From NCBI GenBank assembly GCA_963680875.1, contig OY804578.1, positions 102,391,689 to 102,455,688 of the forward strand: DNA of 64,000 nucleotides, given 5' to 3'. The position numbers and the translations under genes were made by a program. This stretch comes from Bathymodiolus brooksi (Eukaryota; Mollusca; Bivalvia; Mytilida; Modiolidae). Shown here one piece after another: positions 28,201 to 40,839 of the stretch. The first letter of the stretch is position 1, and every line of letters starts with the position of its first letter. Under the pieces are notes generated by a model. The model was not told the origin of the DNA. It saw only the letters and a program-made list of their open reading frames with translations, and did not search any database.

Positions 28201-31200
28201 TGTTAGAGGATTAAATCGGTATGTATCTGATGGTGGAGCTCTTTGATCTGATGTTAGAGGATTAAATCGGTATGTATCTGATGGTGGGGTTCTTTGATCT
28301 GATGTTAGAGGATTAAATCGGTATGTATCTGATGGTGGAGTTCTTTGATCTGATGTTTGAGGATTAAATCGGTATGTATCTGATGGTGGAGTTCTTTGAT
28401 CTGATGTTAGAGGACTAAATCGGTATGTATCTGATGGTGGAGTTCTTTGATCTGATGTTTGAGGATTAAATCGGTATATATCTGATGGTGGTGTTCTTTG
28501 ATCTGATGTTTGAGGATTAAATCGGTATGTATCTGATGGTGGAGTTCTTTGATCTGATGTTTGAGGATTAAATCGGTATATATCTGATGGTGGGGTTCTT
28601 TGATCTGATGTTTGAGGGTTAAATCGGTATATATCTGATGGTGAGGTTCTTTGATCTGATGTTTGAGGATTAAATCGGTATATATCTGATGGTGGTGTTC
28701 TTTGATCTCATGTTAGAGGATTAAATAGGTATGTATCTGATGGTGGGGTTCTTTGATCTGATGTCAGAGGATTAAATCGTTATGCATCTGATGGTGGGGT
28801 TCTTTGGTCTGATGTCAGAGGATTAAATCGGTATGTATCTGATGGTGCGGTTCTTTGATCTGATGTCAGAGGATTAAATCGTTATGTATCTGATGGTGGG
28901 GTTCTTTGATCTGATGTCAGAGGATTAAATCGGTATGTATCTGATGGTTGGTTCCTTTGATCTGATGTCAGAGGATTAAATCGGTATGTATCTGATGGTG
29001 GAGTTCTTTGATCTGATGTTAGAGGATTACATCGGGGGATTAAATTGGTATGTATCTGATGGTGGAGTTCTTTAATCTGATGTTAGAGGATTAAATCGGT
29101 ATGTATCTCATGGTGGGGTTCTTTGATCTGATGTCAGAGGATTAAATCGGTGTGTATCTGATCGTGGGGTTCTTTGATCTGATGTTAGAGGATTAAATCG
29201 GTATGTATCTCATGGTGGGTTTCTTTGACCTCATGTTAGAGGATTAAATCGGTATGTATCTGATCGTGGGGTTCATTGATCTCATGTCAGAGGATTAAAT
29301 CAGTATGTATCTGATGGTGGGGTTCTTTGATCTGATGTTAGAGGATTAAATCGGTATGTATCTGATGGTGGGGTTCTTTGATCTGATGTTAGAGGATTAA
29401 ATCGGTATGTATCTGATGGTGGGGTTCATTGATCTGATGTCAGAGGATTAAATCGGTATGTATCTGATGGTGGGGTTCTTTGATCTGATGTTAGAGGATT
29501 AAATCGGTATGTATCTGATGGTTGGTTCCTTTGATCTGATGTCAGAGGATTAAATCGGTATGTATCTGATGGTGGAGTTCTTTGATCTGATGTTAGAGGA
29601 TTACATCGGGGGATTAAATCGGTATATATCTGATGGTGGAGTTCTTTAATCTGATGTTAGAGGATTAAATCGGTATGTATCTCATGGTGGGGTTCTTTGA
29701 TCTGATGTCAGAGGATTAAATCGGTGTGTATCTGATCGTGGGGTTCTTTGATCTGATGTTAGAGGATTAAATCGGTATGTATCTCATGGTGGGTTTCTTT
29801 GACCTCATGTTAGAGGATTAAATCGGTATGTATCTGATCGTGGGGTTCATTGATCTCATGTCAGAGGATTAAATCAGTATGTATCTGATGGTGGGGTTCT
29901 TTGATCTGATGTTAGAGGATTAAATCGGTATGTATCTGATGGTGGGGTTCTTTGATCTGATGTTAGAGGATTAAATCGGTATGTATCTGATGTTGGGGTT
30001 CATTGATCTGATGTCAGAGGATTAAATCGGTATGTATCTGATGGTGGGGTTCTTTGATCTGATGTTAGAGGATTAAATCGGTATGTATCTGATGGTGGGG
30101 TTCTTTGATCTCATGTTAGAGGATTAAATCGGTATGTATCTGATGGTGGAGTTCTTTGATCTGATGTTAGAGGATTAAATCGGTATGCATCTGATGGTGG
30201 AGTACTTTCATCTAATGTCAGAGGATTAAATGGTATGTATCTGATGGTGGGGTTCTTTGATCTGATGTTAGAAGATTAAATCGGTATGTATCTGATGGTG
30301 GGGTTCTTTGATCTCATGTTAGAGGATTAAATCGTTATGTATCTGATGGTGGGGTTCTTTGATCTCATGTTAGAGGATTAAATCGGTATGTATCTGATGG
30401 TGGAGTTCTTTGATCTGATGTCAGAGGATTAAATCGGTATGTATCTGATGGTGGGTTCGTTTGATCTGATGTCAGAGGATTAAATCGGTATGTATCTGAT
30501 GGTGGGGTTCGTGTTAGAAGATTACATCGGTATGTATCTGATGGTGGGGTTCGTGTTAGTGGATTAAATCGTTATGTATCTGATGGTGGGGTTCTTTGAT
30601 CTCATGTTAGAGGATTAAATCGTTATGTATCTGATGGTGGTGTTCTTTGATCTGATGTCAGAGGATTAAATCGGAATGTATCTAATGGTGGGGTTCTTTG
30701 ATCTGATGTTAGAGGATTAAATTGGTATGTATCTGATGATGGGGTTCTTTGATCTGATGTTAGAGGATTAAATTGGTATGTATAACATGGTGGAGTTCTT
30801 TGATCTGATGTTAGAGGATTAAATCGGTATGTATCTGATGGTGGGGTTCTTTGATCTGATGTTAGAGGATTAAATCGGTATGTATCAGATGGTGGGGTTC
30901 TTTGAACTGATGTTAGAGGATTAAATCGGTATGTATCTGATGGTGGGGTTCTTTGATATCATGTCGGAGGATTAAATCGGTATGTATCTGATGGTGGGGT
31001 TCTTTGATCTCATGCTAGAGGATTAAATCGGTATGTATCTGATGGTGGGGCTCTTTGATCTCATGTTAGAGGATTAAATCGGTATGTATCTGATGGTGGG
31101 GTTCTTTGATCTGATGTTAGAGGAATACATCGGTATGTATCTGATGGTAGAGTTCTTTGATCTGATGTTAGAGGATTAAATCGGTATGTATCTGGTGGTG

Positions 31201-31240
31201 GAGTTCTGTGATCTGATGTTAGAGGATTAAATCGGTATGT
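27952..31240 (+). repeat. 3,284-bp tandem duplication, copy 1
   Basis: GGTTGTTTCC at 28,015 pairs with 31,299, and the GTGTTAGAAG monomer at 30,511 pairs with 33,795; both offsets are 3,284. The left limit follows a mismatch near 27,950 (CGCTATG against CGGTATG). The first two thirds carry left-zone variants (64-bp and GTTTGAGG monomers); from about 30.2 kb right-zone variants begin (50-bp, 42-bp and GAATACATCGG monomers). Confidence 0.9.
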
Positions 31241-34200
31241 ATCTGATGGTGGGGTTCATTGATCTGATGTCAGAGGATTAAATCGGTATGTATCTGATGG
31301 TTGTTTCCTTTGATCTGATGTCAGAGGATTAAATCGGTATGTATCTGATGGTGGAGTTCTTTGATCTGATGTTAGATGATTACATCGGGGGATTAAATTG
31401 GTATGTATCTGATGGTGGAGTTCTTTAATCTGATGTTAGAGGATTAAATCGGTATGTATCTCATGGTGGGTTTCTTTGACCTCATGTTAGAGGATTAAAT
31501 CGGTATGTATCTGATGGTGGAGCTCTTTGATCTGATGTTAGAGGATTAAATCGGTATGTATCTGATGGTGGGGTTCTTTGATCTGATGTTAGAGGATTAA
31601 ATCGGTATGTATCTGATGGTGGAGTTCTTTGATCTGATGTTTGAGGATTAAATCGGTATGTATCTGATGGTGGAGTTCTTTGATCTGATGTTAGAGGACT
31701 AAATCGGTATGTATCTGATGGTGGAGTTCTTTGATCTGATGTTTGAGGATTAAATCGGTATATATCTGATGGTGGTGTTCTTTGATCTGATGTTTGAGGA
31801 TTAAATCGGTATGTATCTGATGGTGGAGTTCTTTGATCTGATGTTTGAGGATTAAATCGGTATATATCTGATGGTGGGGTTCTTTGATCTGATGTTTGAG
31901 GGTTAAATCGGTATATATCTGATGGTGAGGTTCTTTGATCTGATGTTTGAGGATTAAATCGGTATATATCTGATGGTGGTGTTCTTTGATCTCATGTTAG
32001 AGGATTAAATAGGTATGTATCTGATGGTGGGGTTCTTTGATCTGATGTCAGAGGATTAAATCGTTATGCATCTGATGGTGGGGTTCTTTGGTCTGATGTC
32101 AGAGGATTAAATCGGTATGTATCTGATGGTGCGGTTCTTTGATCTGATGTCAGAGGATTAAATCGTTATGTATCTGATGGTGGGGTTCTTTGATCTGATG
32201 TCAGAGGATTAAATCGGTATGTATCTGATGGTTGGTTCCTTTGATCTGATGTCAGAGGATTAAATCGGTATGTATCTGATGGTGGAGTTCTTTGATCTGA
32301 TGTTAGAGGATTACATCGGGGGATTAAATTGGTATGTATCTGATGGTGGAGTTCTTTAATCTGATGTTAGAGGATTAAATCGGTATGTATCTCATGGTGG
32401 GGTTCTTTGATCTGATGTCAGAGGATTAAATCGGTGTGTATCTGATCGTGGGGTTCTTTGATCTGATGTTAGAGGATTAAATCGGTATGTATCTCATGGT
32501 GGGTTTCTTTGACCTCATGTTAGAGGATTAAATCGGTATGTATCTGATCGTGGGGTTCATTGATCTCATGTCAGAGGATTAAATCAGTATGTATCTGATG
32601 GTGGGGTTCTTTGATCTGATGTTAGAGGATTAAATCGGTATGTATCTGATGGTGGGGTTCTTTGATCTGATGTTAGAGGATTAAATCGGTATGTATCTGA
32701 TGGTGGGGTTCATTGATCTGATGTCAGAGGATTAAATCGGTATGTATCTGATGGTGGGGTTCTTTGATCTGATGTTAGAGGATTAAATCGGTATGTATCT
32801 GATGGTTGGTTCCTTTGATCTGATGTCAGAGGATTAAATCGGTATGTATCTGATGGTGGAGTTCTTTGATCTGATGTTAGAGGATTACATCGGGGGATTA
32901 AATCGGTATATATCTGATGGTGGAGTTCTTTAATCTGATGTTAGAGGATTAAATCGGTATGTATCTCATGGTGGGGTTCTTTGATCTGATGTCAGAGGAT
33001 TAAATCGGTGTGTATCTGATCGTGGGGTTCTTTGATCTGATGTTAGAGGATTAAATCGGTATGTATCTCATGGTGGGTTTCTTTGACCTCATGTTAGAGG
33101 ATTAAATCGGTATGTATCTGATCGTGGGGTTCATTGATCTCATGTCAGAGGATTAAATCAGTATGTATCTGATGGTGGGGTTCTTTGATCTGATGTTAGA
33201 GGATTAAATCGGTATGTATCTGATGGTGGGGTTCTTTGATCTGATGTTAGAGGATTAAATCGGTATGTATCTGATGTTGGGGTTCATTGATCTGATGTCA
33301 GAGGATTAAATCGGTATGTATCTGATGGTGGGGTTCTTTGATCTGATGTTAGAGGATTAAATCGGTATGTATCTGATGGTGGGGTTCTTTGATCTCATGT
33401 TAGAGGATTAAATCGGTATGTATCTGATGGTGGAGTTCTTTGATCTGATGTTAGAGGATTAAATCGGTATGCATCTGATGGTGGAGTACTTTCATCTAAT
33501 GTCAGAGGATTAAATGGTATGTATCTGATGGTGGGGTTCTTTGATCTGATGTTAGAAGATTAAATCGGTATGTATCTGATGGTGGGGTTCTTTGATCTCA
33601 TGTTAGAGGATTAAATCGTTATGTATCTGATGGTGGGGTTCTTTGATCTCATGTTAGAGGATTAAATCGGTATGTATCTGATGGTGGAGTTCTTTGATCT
33701 GATGTCAGAGGATTAAATCGGTATGTATCTGATGGTGGGTTCGTTTGATCTGATGTCAGAGGATTAAATCGGTATGTATCTGATGGTGGGGTTCGTGTTA
33801 GAAGATTACATCGGTATGTATCTGATGGTGGGGTTCGTGTTAGTGGATTAAATCGTTATGTATCTGATGGTGGGGTTCTTTGATCTCATGTTAGAGGATT
33901 AAATCGTTATGTATCTGATGGTGGTGTTCTTTGATCTGATGTCAGAGGATTAAATCGGAATGTATCTAATGGTGGGGTTCTTTGATCTGATGTTAGAGGA
34001 TTAAATTGGTATGTATCTGATGATGGGGTTCTTTGATCTGATGTTAGAGGATTAAATTGGTATGTATAACATGGTGGAGTTCTTTGATCTGATGTTAGAG
34101 GATTAAATCGGTATGTATCTGATGGTGGGGTTCTTTGATCTGATGTCAGAGGATTAAATCGGTATGTATCAGATGGTGGGGTTCTTTGAACTGATGTTAG

Positions 34201-34535
34201 AGGATTAAATCGGTATGTATCTGATGGTGGGGTTCTTTGATATCATGTCGGAGGATTAAATCGGTATGTATCTGATGGTGGGGTTCTTTGATCTCATGCT
34301 AGAGGATTAAATCGGTATGTATCTGATGGTGGGGCTCTTTGATCTGATGTTAGAGGATTAAATCGGTATGTATCTGATGGTGGGGTTCTTTGATCTGATG
34401 TTAGAGGAATACATCGGTATGTATCTGATGGTAGAGTTCTTTGATCTGATGTTAGAGGATTAAATCGGTATGTATCTGGTGGTGGAGTTCTGTGATCTGA
34501 TGTTAGAGGATTAAATCGGTATGTATCTGATGGTG
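31241..34535 (+). repeat. 3,284-bp tandem duplication, copy 2
   Basis: This copy repeats the whole preceding block, including the switch from left-zone to right-zone monomers near 33.5 kb. Point differences noticed include GATGTTAG near 30,860 versus GATGTCAG near 34,143, and CTCATG versus CTGATG in the GGGGCTC monomer. The match ends near 34,536, where GGGCTTC faces GGGGTTC. Confidence 0.9.
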
Positions 34536-37500
34536 GGCTTCTTTGATCTGATGTTAGAGGATTAAATCGGTATGTATCTGATGGTGGAGTTCTTTGATCT
34601 GATGTTAGAGGATTAAATCGGTATGTATCTGATGGTGGGGTTCTTTGATCTGATGTTAGAGGATTAAATCGGTATGTATCAGATGGTGGGGTTCTTTGAT
34701 CTGATGTTAGAGGATTAAATCGGTATGTATCAGATGGTGGGGTTCTTTGATCTGATGTTAGAGGATTAAATCGGTATGTAACTGATGGTGGTGTTCTTTG
34801 ATCTGATGTTAGAGGATTAAATTGGTATGTATCTGATGGTGGTGTTCTTTGATCTGGTGTCAGAGGATTAAATCGGTATGTATCTGATGGTGGAGTCCTT
34901 TCATCTAATGTCAGAGGATTAAATGGTATGTATCTGATGGTGGGGTTCTTTGATCTGATGTTAGAAGATTAAATCGGTATGTATCTGATGGTGGGGTTCT
35001 TTGATCTGATGTTAGAGGATTAAATCGTTATGTATCTGATGGTGGGGTTCTTTGATCTGATGTTAGAGGATTAAATCGTTATGTATCAGATGGTGGAGTT
35101 CTTTGATCTGATGTTAGAGGATTAAATCGGTATGTATCTGATGGTGGGGTTCTTTGATCTGATGTTAGAGGATTAAATAGGTATGTATCAGATGGTGGGG
35201 TTCTTTGATCTGATGTTAGAGGATTAAATCGGTATGTATCAGATGGTGGGGTTCTTTGATCTGATGTTAGAGGATTAAATCGGTATGTATCTGATGGTGG
35301 GGTTCTTTGATCTCATGTCGGAGGATTAAATCGGTATGTATCTGATGGTGGGGTTCTTTGATCTCATGCTAGAGGATTAAATTGGTATGTATCTGATGGT
35401 GGGGTTCTTTGATCTCATGTTAGAGGAATACATCGGTATGTATCTGATGGTGGAGTTCTTTGATCTGATGTTAGAGGATTAAATCGGTATGTATCTGATG
35501 GTGGAGTTCTGTGATCTGATGTTAGAGGATTAAATCGGTATGTATCTGATGGTGGGGTTCTTTGATCTGATGTTAGAGGATTAAATCGGTATTTATCTGA
35601 TGGTGGAGTTTTTTGATCTGATGTTAGAGGATTAAATCGGTATGTATCTGATGGTGGGGTTCTTTGATCTGATGTTAGAGGATTAAATCGGTATGTAACT
35701 GATGGTGGTGTTCTTTGATCTGATGTTAGAGGATTAAATCGGTATGTATCTGATGGTGGAGTTCTGTGATCTGATGTTAGAGGATTAAATCGGTATGTAT
35801 CTGATGGTGGGGTTCTTTGATCTGATGTTAGAGGATTAAATCGGTATGTATCTGATGGTGGAGTTCTTTGATCTGATGTTAGAGGATTAAATCGGTATGT
35901 ATCTGATGGTGGGGTTCTTTGATCTGATGTTAGAGGATTAAATCGGTATGTATCTGATGGTGGTGTTCTTTGATCTGGTGTCAGAGGATTAAATAGGTAT
36001 GTATCTGATGGTGGAGTTCTTTGATCTAATGTCAGAGGATTAAATGGTATGTATCTGATGGTGGGGTTCTTTGATCTGATGTTAGAAGATTAAATCGGTA
36101 TGTATCTGATGGTGGTGGTCTTTGATCTCATGCTAGAGGATTAAATCGTTATGTATCTGATGGTGGGGTTCTTTGATCTCATGTTAGAGGATTAAATCGG
36201 TATGTATCTGATGGTGGAGTTCTTTGATCTGATGTCAGAGGATTAAATCGGTATGTATCTGATGGAGGGTTCCTTTCATCTGATGTCAGAGGATTAAATC
36301 GGTATGTATCTGATGGTGGGGTTCGTGTTAGAGGATTACATCGGTATGTATCTGATGGTGGGGTTCGTGTTAGAGGATTAAATCGGTATGTACCTGATGG
36401 TGGAGTTCTTTGATCTAATGTCAGAGGATTAAATGGTATGTATCTGATGGTGGGGTTCTTTGATCTGATGTTAGAAGATTAAATCGGTATGTATCTGATG
36501 GTGCGGTTCTTTGATCTGATGTTAGTGGATTAAATCGTTATGTATCTGATGGTGGGGTTCTTTGATCTCATGTTAGAGGATTAAATCGTTATGTATCAGA
36601 TGGTGGAGTTCTTTGATCTGATGTTAGAGGATTAAATCGGTATGTATCTGATGGTGGGGTTCTTTGATCTGATGTTAGAGGATTAAATAGGTATGTATCA
36701 GATGGTGGGATTCTTTGATCTGATGTTAGAGGATTAAATCGGTATGTATCAGATGGTGGGGTTCTTTGATCTGATGTTAGAGGATTAAATCGGTATGTAT
36801 CTGATGGTGGGGTTCTTTGATCTCATGTCGGAGGATTAAATCGGTATGTATCTGATGGTGGGGTTCTTTGATCTCATGCTAGAGGATTAAATTGGTATGT
36901 ATCTGATGGTGGGGTTCTTTGATCTCATGTTAGAGGATTAAATCGGTATGTATCTGATGGTGGGGTTCTTTGATCTCATGTTAGAGGAATACATCGGTAT
37001 GTATCTGATGGTGGAGTTCTTTGATCTGATGTTAGAGGATTAAATCGGTATGTATCTGATGGTGGGGTTCTTTGATCTGATGTTAGAGGATTAAATCGGT
37101 ATGTATCTGATGGTGGAGTTTTTTGATCTGATGTTAGAGGATTAAATCGGTATGTATCTGATGGTGGGGTTCTTTGATCCGATGTTAGAGGATTAAATCG
37201 GTATGTAACTGATGGTGGTGTTCTTTGATCTGATGTTAGAGGATTAAATCGGTATGTATCTGATGGTGGAGTTCTGTGATCTGATGTTAGAGGATTAAAT
37301 CGGTATGTATCTGATGGTGGGGTTCTTTGATCTGATGTTAGAGGATTAAATCGGTATGTATCTGATGGTGGTGTTCTTTGATCTGGTGTCAGAGGATTAA
37401 ATAGGTATGTATCTGATTGTGGAGTTCTTTGATCTAATGTCAGAGGATTAAATGGTATGTATCTGATGGTGGGGTTCTTTGATCTGATGTTAGAAGATTA

Positions 37501-39260
37501 AATCGGTATGTATCTGATGGTGGTGTTCTTTGATCTCATGTTAGAGGATTAAATCGTTATGTATCTGATGGTGGGGTTCTTTGATCTCATGTTAGAGGAT
37601 TAAATCGGTATGTATCTGATGGTGGAGTTCTTTGATCTGATGTCAGAGGATTAAATCGGTATGTATCTGATGGTGGGTTCCTTTCATCTGATGTCAGAGG
37701 ATTAAATCGGTATGTATCTGTTGGTGGGGTTCGTGTTAGAGGATTACATCGGTATGTATCTGATGGTGGGGTTCGTGTTAGAGGATTAAATCGTTATGTA
37801 TCTGATGGTGGGGTTCTTTGATCTCATGTTAGAGGATTAAATCGTTATGTATCTGATGGTGGGGTTCTTTGATCTGATGTCAGAGGATTAAATCGGTATG
37901 TATCTAATGGTGGGGTTCTTTGATCTGATGTTAGAGGATTAAATTGGTATGTATCTGATGATGGGGTTCTTTGATCTGATGTTAGAGGATTAAATTGGTA
38001 TGTATATCATGGTGGGGTTCTTTGATCTCATGTTAGAGGATTAAATCGTTATGTATCTGATGGTGGGGTTCTTTGATCTGATGTTAGAGGATTAAATCGT
38101 TATGTATCTGATGGTGGGGTTCTTTGATCTCATGTTAGAGGATTAAATCGTTATGTATCAGATGGTGGAGTTCTTTGATCTGATGTTAGAGGATTAAATC
38201 GGTATGTATCTGATGGTGGGGTTCTTTGATCTGATGTTAGAGGATTAAATCGGTATGTATCAGATGGTGGGGTTCTTTGATCTGATGTTAGAGGATTAAA
38301 TCGGTATGTATCTGATGGTGGGGTTCTTTGATCTCATGCTAGAGGATTAAATCGGTATGTATCTGATGGTTGGGTTCTTTGATCTCATGTTAGAGGATTA
38401 AATCGGTATGTATCTGATGGTGGGGTTCTTTGATCTCTTGTTAGAGGAATACATCGGTATGTATCTGATGGTGGAGTTCTTTGATCTGATGTTAGAGGAT
38501 TAAATCGGTATGTATCTGATGGTGGGGTTCTTTGATCTCATGTTAGAGGAATACATCGGTATGTATCTGATGGTGGAGTTCTTTGATCTGATGTTAGAGG
38601 ATTAAATCGGTATGTATCTGATGGTGGAGTTCTGTGATCTGATGTTAGAGGATTAAATCGGTATATATCTGATGGTGGTGTTCTTTGATCTGATGTTAGA
38701 GGATTAAATCGGTATGTATCTGATGGTGGAGTTCTGTGATCTGATGTTAGAGGATTAAATCGGTATGTATCTGATGGTGGGGTTCTTTGATCTGATGTTA
38801 GAGGATTAAATCGGTATGTATCTGATGGTGGAGTTCTTTGATCTGATGTTAGAGGATTAAATCGGTATGTATCTGATGGTGGGGTTCTTTGATCTGATGT
38901 TAGAGGATTAAATCGGTATGTATCTGATGGTGGTGTTCTTTCATCTGGTGTCAGAGGATTAAATAGGTATGTATCTGATGGTGGAGTTCTTTGATCTAAT
39001 GTCAGAGGATTAAAGGGTATGTATCTGATGGTGGGGTTCTTTGATCTGATGTTAGAAGATTAAATCGGTATGTATCTGATGGTGGTGTTCTTTGATCTCA
39101 TGTTAGAGGATTAAATCGGTATGCATCTGATGGTGGAGTTCTTTGATCTAATGTCAGAGGATTAAATGGTATGTATCTGATGGTGGGGTTCTTTGATCTG
39201 ATGTTAGAAGATTAAATCGGTATGTATCTGATGGTGGGGTTCTTTGATCTGATGTTAGAG
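34536..39260 (+). repeat. Middle-zone satellite segment rich in 50-bp and 42-bp monomers
   Basis: Monomers lacking one base (AAATGGTATG, 50 bp) recur here, and paired 42-bp monomers (GGGGTTCGTGTTAGAGG) start at 36,325 and 37,733, 1,408 bp apart. The next pair to the right is 2,019 bp further on, at 39,752. GAATACATCGG, GTAACTGATGG and GTTCTGTGATC variants are common. Similar cassettes repeat imperfectly, so I give no single period. Confidence 0.8.
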
Positions 39261-40839
39261 GATTAAATCGTTATGTATCTGATGGTGGGGTTCTTTGATC
39301 TCATGTTAGAGGATTAAATCGGTATGTATCTGATGGTGGGGTTCTTTGATCTGATGTTAGAGGATTAAATCGGTATGTATCTGATGGTGGTGTTCTTTGA
39401 TCTGGTGTCAGAGGATTAAATAGGTATGTATCTGATTGTGGAGTTCTTTGATCTAATGTCAGAGGATTAAATGGTATGTATCTGATGGTGGGGTTCTTTG
39501 ATCTGATGTTAGAAGATTAAATCGGTATGTATCTGATGGTGGTGTTCTTTGATCTCATGTTAGAGGATTAAATCGTTATGTATCTGATGGTGGGGTTCTT
39601 TGATCTCATGTTAGAGGATTAAATCGGTATGTATCTGATGGTGGAGTTCTTTGATCTGATGTCAGAGGATTAAATCGGTATGTATCTGATGGTGGGTTCC
39701 TTTCATCTGATGTCAGAGGATTAAATCGGTATGTATCTGATGGTGGGGTTCGTGTTAGAGGATTACATCGGTATGTATCTGATGGTGGGGTTCGTGTTAG
39801 AGGATTAAATCGTTATGTATCTGATGGTGGGGTTCTTTGATCTCATGTTAGAGGATTAAATCGTTATGTATCTGATGGTGGGGTTCTTTGATCTGATGTT
39901 AGAGGATTAAATCGTTATGTATCTGATGGTGGGGTTCTTTGATCTCATGTTAGAGGATTAAATCGTTATGTATCAGATGGTGGAGTTCTTTGATCTGATG
40001 TTAGAGGATTAAATCGGTATGTATCTGATGGTGGGGTTCTTTGATCTGATGTTAGAGGATTAAATCGGTATGTATCAGATGGTGGGGTTCTTTGATCTGA
40101 TGTTAGAGGATTAAATCGGTATGTATCTGATGGTGGGGTTCTTTGATCTCATGCTAGAGGATTAAATCGGTATGTATCTGATGGTTGGGTTCTTTGATCT
40201 CATGTTAGAGGATTAAATCGGTATGTATCTGATGGTGGGGTTCTTTGATCTCTTGTTAGAGGAATACATCGGTATGTATCTGATGGTGGAGTTCTTTGAT
40301 CTGATGTTAGAGGATTAAATCGGTATGTATCTGATGGTGGGGTTCTTTGATCTCATGTTAGAGGAATACATCGGTATGTATCTGATGGTGGAGTTCTTTG
40401 ATCTGATGTTAGAGGATTAAATCGGTATGTATCTGATGGTGGAGTTCTGTGATCTGATGTTAGAGGATTAAATCGGTATATATCTGATGGTGGTGTTCTT
40501 TGATCTGATGTTAGAGGATTAAATCGGTATGTATCTGATGGTGGAGTTCTGTGATCTGATGTTAGAGGATTAAATCGGTATGTATCTGATGGTGGGGTTC
40601 TTTGATCTGATGTTAGAGGATTAAATCGGTATGTATCTGATGGTGGAGTTCTTTGATCTGATGTTAGAGGATTAAATCGGTATGTATCTGATGGTGGGGT
40701 TCTTTGATCTGATGTTAGAGGATTAAATCGGTATGTATCTGATGGTGGTGTGCTTTCATCTGGTGTCAGAGGATTAAATAGGTATGTATCTGATGGTGGA
40801 GTTCTTTGATCTAATGTCAGAGGATTAAATGGTATGTAT

